From Aphodosoma sp051870875 (GTDB lineage Bacteria; Bacteroidota; Bacteroidia; Bacteroidales; Paludibacteraceae): a stretch of DNA of 6,258 nucleotides. Each line of letters starts with the position of its first letter. The first letter of the stretch is position 1. The notes beneath the pieces were generated by a model. The model searched no databases and was not told where the DNA came from. It saw only the letters and a list, made by a program, of their open reading frames with translations. Position numbers and translations under genes: made by a program. Shown here piece after piece: positions 1 to 6,093 of the stretch. The DNA lies in contig JBJECG010000044.1 in assembly GCA_051870875.1 (NCBI GenBank), positions 1 through 6,258 on the forward strand, read 5' to 3'.

Positions 1-1488
1 GAGTCCTTCTACATATATTGCACTGAACGGGCGTGACGGACACAGGTTTTCACACGCACCGCAGCCGATACACCGTTCGGCATTGACTACCGGGATTTTA
101 GGCGAATCTTCGTTGTCCGGGTCGGACGGTACCATAAGTATAGCTCCAGTCGGGCAGTGACGGGCACAATTGCCGCAGTCCACGCCTTCGGTCAGCGGAA
201 TGCAGTTCTCTTTCACCCATACGGCATGCCCTATCTGTATGGACGACTTTTCGGCTTTGTCGATTCTCAGAATGGCTCCGGCCGGACAGACTTCAGAACA
301 CCTGGTACATTCAGGCCGGCAATACCCACGCTCATACGATGCCTCCGGCTGCATAAAGGTTTCCAACTTGGTTGACGGACGCAGCACATCGTTAGGGCAG
401 ACCGACACACAAAGCTGGCAGGCAGTACAATGATTTGCCATATTACGCAAACCCACGGCTCCGGGAGGTACAACAGGAGTGTTGCGTTTCGGCACTTTCT
501 TGTCGAGGATCACCGCCATACCACCGTCCACTTTCTTCTCCTGCGCTTTCAAAGCAGCAGTACCGGCCAACAGAGTTGCTGCGGTAATGAAGCTACGGCG
601 CGATTTGTCGACAGTTCCGGTTTCGACTGCCTTGCCATGTCCTGCAGGATCAGCGGCAGCCTTTTTTGTGCGCAACTTATACTTGATTGCTCCGTGCTTG
701 CAGGTATCGATACAGTCCATACATGCCACGCAACGGCTGTAATCCACAGTATGGTTGCTGCCGTCAATACATGCCGACTTGCATTTGCGGGAGCAGAGTC
801 CGCAGGCATTGCACTTCTCTCTGTCGATATTGATTCTGAACAAAGAGAAACGGGAGAGTAAGCCGAGTACGGTACCGACAGGGCAGACCGTATTGCAGTA
901 AGTACGCCCGTTACGCCATGCCAGAATGAAAATGACCACGAACGTCACGGCTGCAATGATGAAAACAGGCAGACTGCGCAACCACACTTCGGTTTCATAA
1001 AAGGCATAACTGCCTGCTCTCCCGGCAAAATAGGCGAGAAGATTGTTTCCCCACCGGTAGAGCGGAGAGAAGAGGTTCTGCACGATACGGCCGTATGAGC
1101 TGTATGGGGCAAGCAACGCCACAAACGACCCAATGCCGGCTATCATGGCGATGACGAACAGCCCGAAAATGCTGTAACGCAGCCATTTCTTCTCAGGAGA
1201 ATAGGAGAAACGGTATTTTTTCTTTTTCCGTCTGCCGCTTATCCATGATATAATGTCCTGCATAACGCCCAATGGGCAGATGACGGAGCAATATACGCGC
1301 CCGAAAATCAGCGTCAACAAGACAAGAGATATCACTACACCTACATTCAATGCGAGGAGTGCGGGCAGGAACTGTACTTTGGCCACCCACCCCAACCAGG
1401 CGTGAAGTGACCCGGTGAAATCGAGAAACAGCAGCGTGACGGAGATGAAAAAAAACAGGGTTAATACGATTCTTGTTTTTCTAAGCAT
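1..1488 (-). CDS. NapH-NapG-like membrane polyferredoxin with internal Tat segment (3' end outside window)
   Basis: Likely takes electrons from the quinol pool and passes them to iron-sulfur clusters outside the inner membrane. The visible 496 codons show two parts. Residues 1-265 resemble NapH: four hydrophobic spans (about 6-26, 41-63, 104-128, 173-192), two CxxxCP motifs (C67/C71, C198/C202) and two [4Fe-4S] sets (C226, 229, 232, 236; C253, 256, 259, 263). Residues 295-496 resemble NapG: a twin-arginine motif SRRSFI (R297/R298) and a hydrophobic stretch to about 316, then four cysteine sets (C354/357/360/364; C390/394/397/401; C429/438/441/445; C473/476/479/483). NapG proteins have a Tat signal and four clusters, so a fusion is inferred. 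ATG 1488 follows the upstream stop by 19 bp, suggesting an operon. No stop is reached at the window edge, so the gene is partial. No nap catalytic genes are visible. Family call is sure; the electron acceptor is unknown. Confidence 0.95.
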   Translation of the reverse strand, partial: MLRKTRIVLTLFFFISVTLLFLDFTGSLHAWLGWVAKVQFLPALLALNVGVVISLVLLTLIFGRVYCSVICPLGVMQDIISWISGRRKKKKYRFSYSPEKKWLRYSIFGLFVIAMIAGIGSFVALLAPYSSYGRIVQNLFSPLYRWGNNLLAYFAGRAGSYAFYETEVWLRSLPVFIIAAVTFVVIFILAWRNGRTYCNTVCPVGTVLGLLSRFSLFRINIDREKCNACGLCSRKCKSACIDGSNHTVDYSRCVACMDCIDTCKHGAIKYKLRTKKAAADPAGHGKAVETGTVDKSRRSFITAATLLAGTAALKAQEKKVDGGMAVILDKKVPKRNTPVVPPGAVGLRNMANHCTACQLCVSVCPNDVLRPSTKLETFMQPEASYERGYCRPECTRCSEVCPAGAILRIDKAEKSSIQIGHAVWVKENCIPLTEGVDCGNCARHCPTGAILMVPSDPDNEDSPKIPVVNAERCIGCGACENLCPSRPFSAIYVEGL

Positions 1489-1507
1489 GTCATTGGTTTA
1501 TTTGGTG

Positions 1508-2461
1508 TCAGAATTGGTTGTTTGCACGTTTTATGTCCATCAGTGAGATGTGCTCGTTGCGGTAACGGGCATTGGGATTCTTCTCGCCGTTGCGGAGCAG
1601 AGGGAAGTCGTCTCTTTTGGCGAACTGTATGGCTTTCTGTGGGCAGTTCTGTATGCAAGCGAAGCAAAATTCGCATTCACCCTCTATCTTTACGCCTTGT
1701 GAAGCAAGTGCATAATTGCCCCGCGGACATACCTGCACACAAGCCCCGCAACCGATGCAGGCATCTGTAACGGTAAAACAATCATGGCTTTGGAGTACGA
1801 AACCTGTCTCAGGGTCGATGCCAGAACGGTCGAGAAAACCTTGGTGCTGCCGGCGTTCATCTTCTGTAACAGGTTCATGCCAATGTCGGCGTTCGGCAAT
1901 GTCGGCATTGATTTTCTGAAGATTTTCCGGGATGTGTTTGTCAATAAGTATCTGTTCGTTCATGTCGAAATTCGGCAACCAGTTGTCTACCATCAAAACA
2001 GTAGCTATATAGTCAAACGGGTATCCGGCTTGCCGTGAGATTCCATCCCATATCTCCACGGCATTGCATTTGCGGTTGCCGTATGTGAGAACGGCAAATT
2101 TGTAACAGGCTTTAAGTTTTGCCTGTTTCATGAACCGGCGTACCATATTCGGGGGCATATGTCCGTAAACGGGATAGACAACACCTATTTCGTCTGCCTC
2201 GATTTCAAATCGCCTGAGCTTCATAAGCTGCGGAATACTCATCAGTTCAGCCTTGTCGCCTCCGAGTTGGCGTGCAACGTACAGACAGTTGCCTGTACCT
2301 GTGAAATAGAGGATGACCCGTTTGATTCTCTTTTCTGCACAAGAAGTCAACGGAAACAGTCCGGACGAAGCTACAGCACCACCTGCAATGGCGGTCCCCA
2401 GACGTTTCAATGCTTCACGCCGGCTGATTTTATTGTCAGCGTTCATATGTTTGATTTCCAT
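1508..2461 (-). CDS. EFR1-type flavodoxin/2x[4Fe-4S] ferredoxin fusion, Tat lipoprotein
   Basis: A 317-residue redox protein that should hold FMN and two [4Fe-4S] clusters and shuttle electrons in the envelope. The N-terminus has a Tat motif, SRREALK (R14/R15), a hydrophobic stretch, and lipobox LTSC (C41), so it is probably folded with cofactors in the cytoplasm, exported by Tat, then lipidated. The flavodoxin part follows at once: strand VILYF, then the phosphate loop TGTGN (54-58). The ferredoxin part has C235/238/241/245 and C263/266/269/273, each ending in CP. This layout matches the EFR1 family of flavodoxin-ferredoxin fusions. ATG 2461 lies about 25 bp after a good -7 box. An in-frame ATG at 2446 (MNADNK) is possible and would keep the Tat motif. 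The residues after the lipid cysteine are basic (CAEKRIK), unlike acidic surface-export signals, so a periplasm-facing anchor is inferred. The polyferredoxin gene follows 19 bp downstream and is a plausible direct partner. Confidence 0.93.
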   Translation of the reverse strand: MEIKHMNADNKISRREALKRLGTAIAGGAVASSGLFPLTSCAEKRIKRVILYFTGTGNCLYVARQLGGDKAELMSIPQLMKLRRFEIEADEIGVVYPVYGHMPPNMVRRFMKQAKLKACYKFAVLTYGNRKCNAVEIWDGISRQAGYPFDYIATVLMVDNWLPNFDMNEQILIDKHIPENLQKINADIAERRHWHEPVTEDERRQHQGFLDRSGIDPETGFVLQSHDCFTVTDACIGCGACVQVCPRGNYALASQGVKIEGECEFCFACIQNCPQKAIQFAKRDDFPLLRNGEKNPNARYRNEHISLMDIKRANNQF

Positions 2462-2485
2462 TTGTTACTGCGTTTTCGCAATGTG

Positions 2486-2493
2486 CAAATATA
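2486..2493 (-). promoter_or_regulatory. Bacteroidetes -7 box for the EFR1/polyferredoxin genes
   Basis: Read on the minus strand the bases are TATATTTG, an exact match to TAnnTTTG. ATG 2461 begins 25 bp after the box, leaving a short untranslated leader. No good TTTG stands 19-21 bp upstream, so the -33 element is weak and the promoter may need an activator. Its place between the flavodoxin pseudogene and the EFR1 gene means the two downstream genes can be transcribed separately from the upstream flavodoxin gene. Confidence 0.6.
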
Positions 2494-2525
2494 CGAAAAA
2501 TATTATTTTTACAGCTTTTCCGGAA

Positions 2526-2857
2526 TCACTTTTTCATGCCGAGACTGTCGATCCACTTCTGAATGCCATCTTTCGAACCAGCCACACGGTCGCGGGCGAT
2601 GGAATAACCGTCAAAAACGGCTGCCTGTTTTTCCAGCCGGCGGATGGTGTTGATCGCATCGGAAAAGCGGCTTCCGCCGTGGGTGCTGAATAGTATGATG
2701 GTTTTGCCCCCAAAGTCATACTCATCGAAAAATGAACAGAGAGGCATAGGCATGTCGTACCACCAGTTGGGAAATCCTACGAATTGTTGATACGCAAGCT
2801 ATCATTATGATGATACCTGTTTGTGATTATTCTCGTTTTCATATTCATGCAGTTCAT
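2526..2857 (-). pseudogene. Decayed flavodoxin lipoprotein (internal deletion plus frameshift)
   Basis: Remnant of a second secreted flavodoxin. Three pieces lie in order in three different frames. First, a lipoprotein signal peptide from ATG 2857 (or in-frame 2848/2842), reading MNMKTRIITTG and on to lipobox MIAC. Second, at about 2790-2761, the flavodoxin core motif QFVGFPNWW, preceded in its frame by a TAG at 2800-2802. Third, from 2759 to the stop at 2526, the C-terminal half beginning YDMPMP, with GKTII and STHGGS and ending in KWIDSLGMKK. The second and third pieces join if one G is removed from the GGG at 2760-2762. The flavin phosphate loop and roughly the first half of the domain are missing, about 80-90 residues judged against typical flavodoxins. 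The ATG overlaps the stop of the upstream flavodoxin gene (TAATG), a trace of former translational coupling. An ORF continuing from the signal peptide stays open to 2534, but it reads the flavodoxin tail out of frame. Probably non-functional. Confidence 0.85.
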
Positions 2858-3738
2858 TAAAATACGACTATTTTTTGTGATGATACTCTACCGGATGACA
2901 GAATACTGACTATATACGAACCCCCATGAACAGAAACGCTTCTCTCATCTGCAACAAAAGCCTTATATGAAAGTCTGCCTGTCAAGTCATACACGGCCAA
3001 ATCTGCGGGAGAAGTCACCGACACGTCTATCCGGCCATCCGAACCATATACAGAGAACGAGCCGGCATCTGACCGTATATCGCCAATTCCGGCAGGTACG
3101 TCTGGCGGCAAAGCTCCTATGTTTCTGAGCCAGTCCTCAACTTCGGAAGCTCTGTTTGGCACATCAATTCCAGAATCATCGTTTTGAGGCTGGCGGATAT
3201 TGTCAGGATCAATGTCTTCCGGTAAGGTTTCAGGAATATGGATGGAATTGGGCGTACATTTATACAACTTCTGCATCGTCTCATTCAGATACGTTGTCGC
3301 GCCGTAGGTGACGAACGGCACAACGACCTTTCCGGACAGATCATAAGCCTCAAGAAAAGTACATACAACCATAGCCGGCTGGTGCCACCATATAGGAGTG
3401 CCGACATATATGGTGTCGTACCAGCCAATCACATCACCCGACGGAAGTCCGGCCACACCAGGCCGCAAATCGTTGTATGCCTCGCTCTGAATCAAGTCGC
3501 TGTCATCATACGGATTGTCGGCATACGGCCGCTGCGGTTGGATTTCATAAATATCCGCCCCCGTAAGTTCCGCTATCCTGACAGCCACGGCGCGTGTGTT
3601 TCCCGTTGCAGAAAAATATACGACCAACGATTTTGCATTACCCGACGGCCCGAACTCATCCGGTTGCAGGGCACACGACGGCATTACGGTTGAAATCATA
3701 ACGACCAATGTTGCCAAACGAAATTTCCTTCCATTCAT
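2857..3738 (-). CDS. Flavodoxin-like lipoprotein with C-terminal T9SS-like beta domain
   Basis: An FMN-binding one- or two-electron carrier, predicted to be exported. From ATG 3738 it has 293 residues. A signal peptide (MNGRKF, then a hydrophobic stretch) ends at a weak lipobox MPSC (C22), followed by ALQPDE, whose acidic residues could favour surface exposure. The flavodoxin domain covers about 37-208: strand SLVVYF, phosphate loop SATGNT (43-48), YVGTPIWW (111-118) and VPFVTYGAT (140-148). Residues about 227-293 are an added beta-rich domain with VYDLTGRL, GGSYIV and KIVVF, like type IX secretion sorting domains. A typical secreted flavodoxin of this kind ends near 200 residues, so the tail is a real addition. 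A TTG start at 3771 is open but lies inside the promoter -7 box, so ATG 3738 is preferred. The gene diverges from an araC-type gene and its stop overlaps the pseudogene ATG. The reductase partner is unknown. Confidence 0.92.
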   Translation of the reverse strand: MNGRKFRLATLVVMISTVMPSCALQPDEFGPSGNAKSLVVYFSATGNTRAVAVRIAELTGADIYEIQPQRPYADNPYDDSDLIQSEAYNDLRPGVAGLPSGDVIGWYDTIYVGTPIWWHQPAMVVCTFLEAYDLSGKVVVPFVTYGATTYLNETMQKLYKCTPNSIHIPETLPEDIDPDNIRQPQNDDSGIDVPNRASEVEDWLRNIGALPPDVPAGIGDIRSDAGSFSVYGSDGRIDVSVTSPADLAVYDLTGRLSYKAFVADERSVSVHGGSYIVSILSSGRVSSQKIVVF

Positions 3739-3768
3739 AATACCTGCTTCATTAAAATTTTCACGATG

Positions 3769-3776
3769 CAAAATTA
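3769..3776 (-). promoter_or_regulatory. -7 box of the flavodoxin operon promoter
   Basis: The minus strand reads TAATTTTG, an exact match to TAnnTTTG. ATG 3738 begins 31 bp downstream. The box covers the TTG at 3771, so that TTG cannot lie in the mRNA and cannot be the start codon. No TTTG occurs at the usual 19-21 bp spacing; the nearest is 12 bp upstream at 3789-3792. A missing -33 element combined with a direct repeat just upstream fits activator dependence. Confidence 0.65.
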
Positions 3777-3804
3777 CACTCCGAAATCCAAAGTCACGTT
3801 ACAC

Positions 3805-3835
3805 ATATTACGGAATAAACAACCAATATTACGGA
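3805..3835. promoter_or_regulatory. Candidate AraC-family operator: 10-bp direct repeat with 21-bp period
   Basis: The sequence ATATTACGGA occurs perfectly at 3805-3814 and again at 3826-3835. The copies start 21 bp apart, two helical turns, so both face the same side of the DNA. AraC-family proteins have two helix-turn-helix motifs and often bind direct half-sites with this period, as at araI. The pair starts about 40 bp upstream of the predicted flavodoxin transcription start and ends 15 bp before the -33 element of the regulator's own promoter. It could therefore activate the flavodoxin genes and adjust its own synthesis. The repeat is seen; the binding protein is inferred. Confidence 0.6.
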
Positions 3836-3850
3836 TATGAAAGCCGGCCC

Positions 3851-3882
3851 ATTGCCAGAATGGATGCAAACGAGTAACTTTG
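3851..3882 (+). promoter_or_regulatory. Promoter of the araC-family gene
   Basis: ATTG at 3851-3854 and TAACTTTG at 3875-3882 are separated by 20 bp, matching the Bacteroidetes -33 (TTG core) and -7 (TAnnTTTG) elements. The last TTG of the -7 box begins the longest open frame at 3880 but is promoter, not start codon. Transcription should begin near 3887. This makes ATG 3892 almost leaderless and ATG 3910 the more usual choice. Confidence 0.75.
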
Positions 3883-3909
3883 CACCGTCAAATGACAGAC
3901 TTACAGACA

Positions 3910-4806
3910 ATGGAAACGACAAAAAGACTGGATACAATAGAAGAATACAACCAGATGCTCGGGGCAGAGACACTGCACCCGCTGGTAGCCGTGACCGACC
4001 TTTCAAAACTCGGCAACATAAGGCATTGCAAAATAGAGTTCGGATTTTACTGCATATACTACAAGGCACTGTACTGCGGCACCATAGAATACGGACGCAA
4101 CAAATACGACTATCAGGACGGTACACTGCTCTTCATCGCGCCGGGACAATCAGCAGGAGTGAACGACGGCGGAGTGTCGCACTCCCCCCAAGCCATAGCC
4201 CTGATGTTCCACCCAGACTTGCTTTACGGCACATCTTTGGCGCGCAGGATGAAAGACTATACATTCTTCTCATACGACTCCAACGAAGCCCTGCACATGT
4301 CGGAAAGGGAAAAAGCCATCATACTCGGATGCTTCAGAAGCGTGGCAACCGAACTGGAACACGGCATCGACAAACATACAAAGCAAATAGTGGCATCCAA
4401 CATAGAAACCATGCTCAACCACTGCGTCCGCTTCTATGAACGGCAATTCATAACCCGTGAAATTCCGAACAAAAGCATTCTTAACCGTTTCGACAAAATC
4501 CTGCATGACTGGTTCGAATCGGGGAAAGCAAAAGAAGCAGGTCTGCCATCCGTGCAGATGTGCGCAAACCAGTTGTGTCTTTCACCCAACTATTTCGGTG
4601 ACCTGGTAAAGAAAGAACTGGGCAAAACAGCACAAGAATACATCCAACTGTCCATAACGGACAAGGCAAAAGAACTGCTTGCCGAGAACGAAATGAATAT
4701 CAGCGAGGTAGCATACGAGCTCGGATTCAAGTATCCGCATCACATGACCAGGATGTTCAAAAAAATAACCGGTATCACTCCAAACGAATACCGGTTACAC
4801 GCCTGA
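3910..4806 (+). CDS. AraC-family transcriptional regulator
   Basis: DNA-binding regulator, probably controlling the divergent flavodoxin/ferredoxin genes. From ATG 3910 it has 298 residues. The N-terminal part (about 15-110) is a beta-rich cupin-like sensing domain with TLHPLVAVTDLS and IAPGQ. A helical linker follows, and the C-terminal AraC DNA-binding domain covers about 195-296. It has two helix-turn-helix motifs: one near 215-236 (VQMCANQLCLSPNYF) and one near 264-285 (ISEVAYELGFKYPHHMTRMFKK), followed by the usual GITPNEYR. Three cysteines, C40, C48 and C56, stand exactly eight residues apart in the sensing domain. ATG 3892 is an alternative start adding six residues, but it would leave only a few bases of leader. 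The gene ends 17 bp from the convergent yggS stop. No ligand can be named; redox stress or an electrophile would fit the neighbours but is inference. Confidence 0.93.
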   Translation: METTKRLDTIEEYNQMLGAETLHPLVAVTDLSKLGNIRHCKIEFGFYCIYYKALYCGTIEYGRNKYDYQDGTLLFIAPGQSAGVNDGGVSHSPQAIALMFHPDLLYGTSLARRMKDYTFFSYDSNEALHMSEREKAIILGCFRSVATELEHGIDKHTKQIVASNIETMLNHCVRFYERQFITREIPNKSILNRFDKILHDWFESGKAKEAGLPSVQMCANQLCLSPNYFGDLVKKELGKTAQEYIQLSITDKAKELLAENEMNISEVAYELGFKYPHHMTRMFKKITGITPNEYRLHA

Positions 4807-4823
4807 CATCAGGTACTGCAGCA

Positions 4824-5492
4824 TCAGTAGACCCGCTCGCCGAATATGGCTGTGCCTATCCGGACCATAGTACTGCCCTCTTCTATGGCTATCCTGTAGT
4901 CGTGCGACATACCCATCGAAATCTCGGCAAAAGTATCAGAGCCAGCGAATACCGTAGATTTCAATTGTTCAAAGACACTGCGGATGCGCCGGAACTCATT
5001 CCGTATCTGAACCTCGTCAGCAACCAGGGAGGCCATTCCCATCACACCACAAACACGGACATGCGGATGCCCGCCCAAAAAATCCGGAGTAAACAAAGCC
5101 AGTGCCTCTTCCGGTGAAAAGCCCTGCTTGGTATCCTCACGTGCCACATGCAGCTCTACAAGTATATCCTGCACCTTGCCGGTACGTGCGGCACAACGCT
5201 CTATCTCCCCAACAAGCCGCTCATTGGCTACGCTATGGATAAGAGAAGCATGAGGTACCACCATCTTCACCTTGTTGGTCTGCAAATTGCCTATGAAATG
5301 CCACTCTATATCACCGGGAAGCCCTTCTGCCTTAGGAACAAACTCCTGCGGCCGGCTTTCGGCAAAACGACGCTCTCCAACCGCATAAGCTTCACTTACA
5401 GCCTCAGCCGGATGGAACTTTGACACGCAAACCAGCTTCACGCCATCCGGTATATTTCTGCGGACAGCCGAAAGATTCTCCTTTATCGACAT
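4824..5492 (-). CDS. yggS: YggS/PROSC-family pyridoxal 5'-phosphate-binding protein
   Basis: Cytoplasmic PLP carrier involved in vitamin B6 and amino-acid/keto-acid homeostasis; the family has an alanine-racemase-like TIM barrel but no well-established enzyme activity. From ATG 5492 it has 222 residues, the usual bacterial length. Key features are the PLP lysine K25 in VCVSKFHP, HFIGNLQTNK (65-74), VCGVMGM (147-153), and the C-terminal phosphate-binding run MGMSHDY...GSTMVRIGTAIFG (193-218). Open sequence extends upstream to 5549 but overlaps the DUF4494 gene and lacks family character, so ATG 5492 is chosen. The gene starts 25 bp after the DUF4494 stop and is probably co-transcribed with it. 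It converges on the araC-family gene with no clear terminator in the 17-bp gap. Highly confident identification. Confidence 0.97.
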   Translation of the reverse strand: MSIKENLSAVRRNIPDGVKLVCVSKFHPAEAVSEAYAVGERRFAESRPQEFVPKAEGLPGDIEWHFIGNLQTNKVKMVVPHASLIHSVANERLVGEIERCAARTGKVQDILVELHVAREDTKQGFSPEEALALFTPDFLGGHPHVRVCGVMGMASLVADEVQIRNEFRRIRSVFEQLKSTVFAGSDTFAEISMGMSHDYRIAIEEGSTMVRIGTAIFGERVY

Positions 5493-5517
5493 GACTATAA
5501 CTGCATCAAAAAAAACG

Positions 5518-5955
5518 TCAAGCCATAGGAGGCTCATATTTATACACATCGAGAATAGCAGTCTGCGTCACAGCCGCTATCTCATAATCCCCGAGCATAC
5601 CCTCCATACTTTTTACAAGCACCTGTATGGCATGCTGCAAGTCATTGGCCTGTACCATATAGACCTGAGCTATGCGCTTTTCCACCTGTTTCTCCTCATC
5701 TACGGACAGATAGTTCACCTTGCAGCGGAACCACTTGTCGCCCTCTTCATTGTAAACCATCTCCGCTATCTTGCACCTACGGACAGATGCAACGGTAAAT
5801 TCGCCGGTGGCAAAAGGCTGACACTCTTTTACAACACGAGTCTCTGCCTCTGTAAACGACAGGGCATCAACAAGATAAGGTTCTGTGACCTTCTTTACTG
5901 TACCATCTTCCGCAGTGCGGTCGAAAGTAACCTTACATTCAAACCATGAATTCAT
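5518..5955 (-). CDS. DUF4494 domain protein (function unknown)
   Basis: A 145-residue protein of a family I associate with Bacteroidetes, with no known function. It starts MNSWFECKVTF and carries the family's conserved run KVTEPYLVDALSFTEAE near residues 23-39. A second WFRCKVNYL block sits near the middle, and AAVTQTAILDVY near the end. The two similar WF-x-CK blocks suggest an internal duplication. There is no signal peptide, so it is probably cytoplasmic. Open sequence continues upstream to 6141, but homologues begin at the MxxWFECK position, and a promoter lies inside the longer frame, so ATG 5955 is preferred. It is followed 25 bp later by yggS, and the pair probably forms one transcript from the promoter at 6042-6073. 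Confidence 0.93.
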   Translation of the reverse strand: MNSWFECKVTFDRTAEDGTVKKVTEPYLVDALSFTEAETRVVKECQPFATGEFTVASVRRCKIAEMVYNEEGDKWFRCKVNYLSVDEEKQVEKRIAQVYMVQANDLQHAIQVLVKSMEGMLGDYEIAAVTQTAILDVYKYEPPMA

Positions 5956-5975
5956 ATCATTAAATGTTTTTCTCT

Positions 5976-5983
5976 CAAAATTA
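5976..5983 (-). promoter_or_regulatory. Possible second -7 box close to the DUF4494 gene
   Basis: The minus strand reads TAATTTTG here, matching TAnnTTTG, 21 bp before ATG 5955. No -33 element stands at the right spacing, so this is weaker than the box at 6042-6049 and may be chance in AT-rich leader sequence. Confidence 0.3.
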
Positions 5984-6013
5984 AACTTTCCGACCGTAAC
6001 CATGTCTAAATGA

Positions 6014-6044
6014 TTGCAGTCATGTTTTGACATCATGATTGCAA
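6014..6044. repeat. 31-bp imperfect palindrome at the DUF4494 promoter
   Basis: Arms 6014-6024 and 6034-6044 (TTGCAGTCATG / CATGATTGCAA) pair at 10 of 11 positions across a 9-bp spacer; the one mismatch is G/T. The palindrome overlaps the -7 box and expected start site of the minus-strand promoter, so a dimeric repressor site is the likeliest role. It lies about 50 bp upstream of the plus-strand lipoprotein promoter. The 9-mer ATGATTGCA also recurs directly at 6010-6018 and 6035-6043. Confidence 0.45.
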
Positions 6045-6073
6045 AATTAGTGATAATGTTCGACCACAGCAAA
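6042..6073 (-). promoter_or_regulatory. Promoter of the DUF4494-yggS operon
   Basis: On the minus strand TTTG (6070-6073) is followed after 20 bp by TAATTTTG (6042-6049), an ideal pair of Bacteroidetes -33 and -7 elements. Transcription should begin near 6036, leaving a leader of about 80 bases before ATG 5955. Confidence 0.75.
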
Positions 6074-6093
6074 ATTATTTCAGAAAAAATTCG

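Noticed and set aside
430..861. 143-codon open frame on the plus strand
   Set aside because: Antisense to the polyferredoxin, whose cysteine clusters are unmistakable on the minus strand.
2496..2510. AT-only inverted repeat AAAAATA-T-TATTTTT as a terminator for the flavodoxin genes
   Set aside because: It has no GC pairs and sits just upstream of a -7 box; it is better explained as AT-rich promoter DNA.
2159..2653. 164-codon open frame on the plus strand
   Set aside because: Antisense to the start of the EFR1 gene and the flavodoxin pseudogene. It crosses a promoter and has no recognisable motif.
2534..2857. Continuous minus-strand frame from the signal peptide, about 107 residues
   Set aside because: After the lipobox it reads the flavodoxin remnant out of frame, so it is a chance fusion and not a new small protein.
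3837..4439. 200-codon open frame on the plus strand
   Set aside because: It lies in another frame of the well-supported AraC-family gene, is rich in arginine and low-complexity, and shows no domain.
4802..4813. Short inverted repeat CCTGA-CA-TCAGG at the end of the araC-family gene as a terminator
   Set aside because: Five-base arms with a two-base loop, overlapping the stop codon and with no T-tract on either strand.
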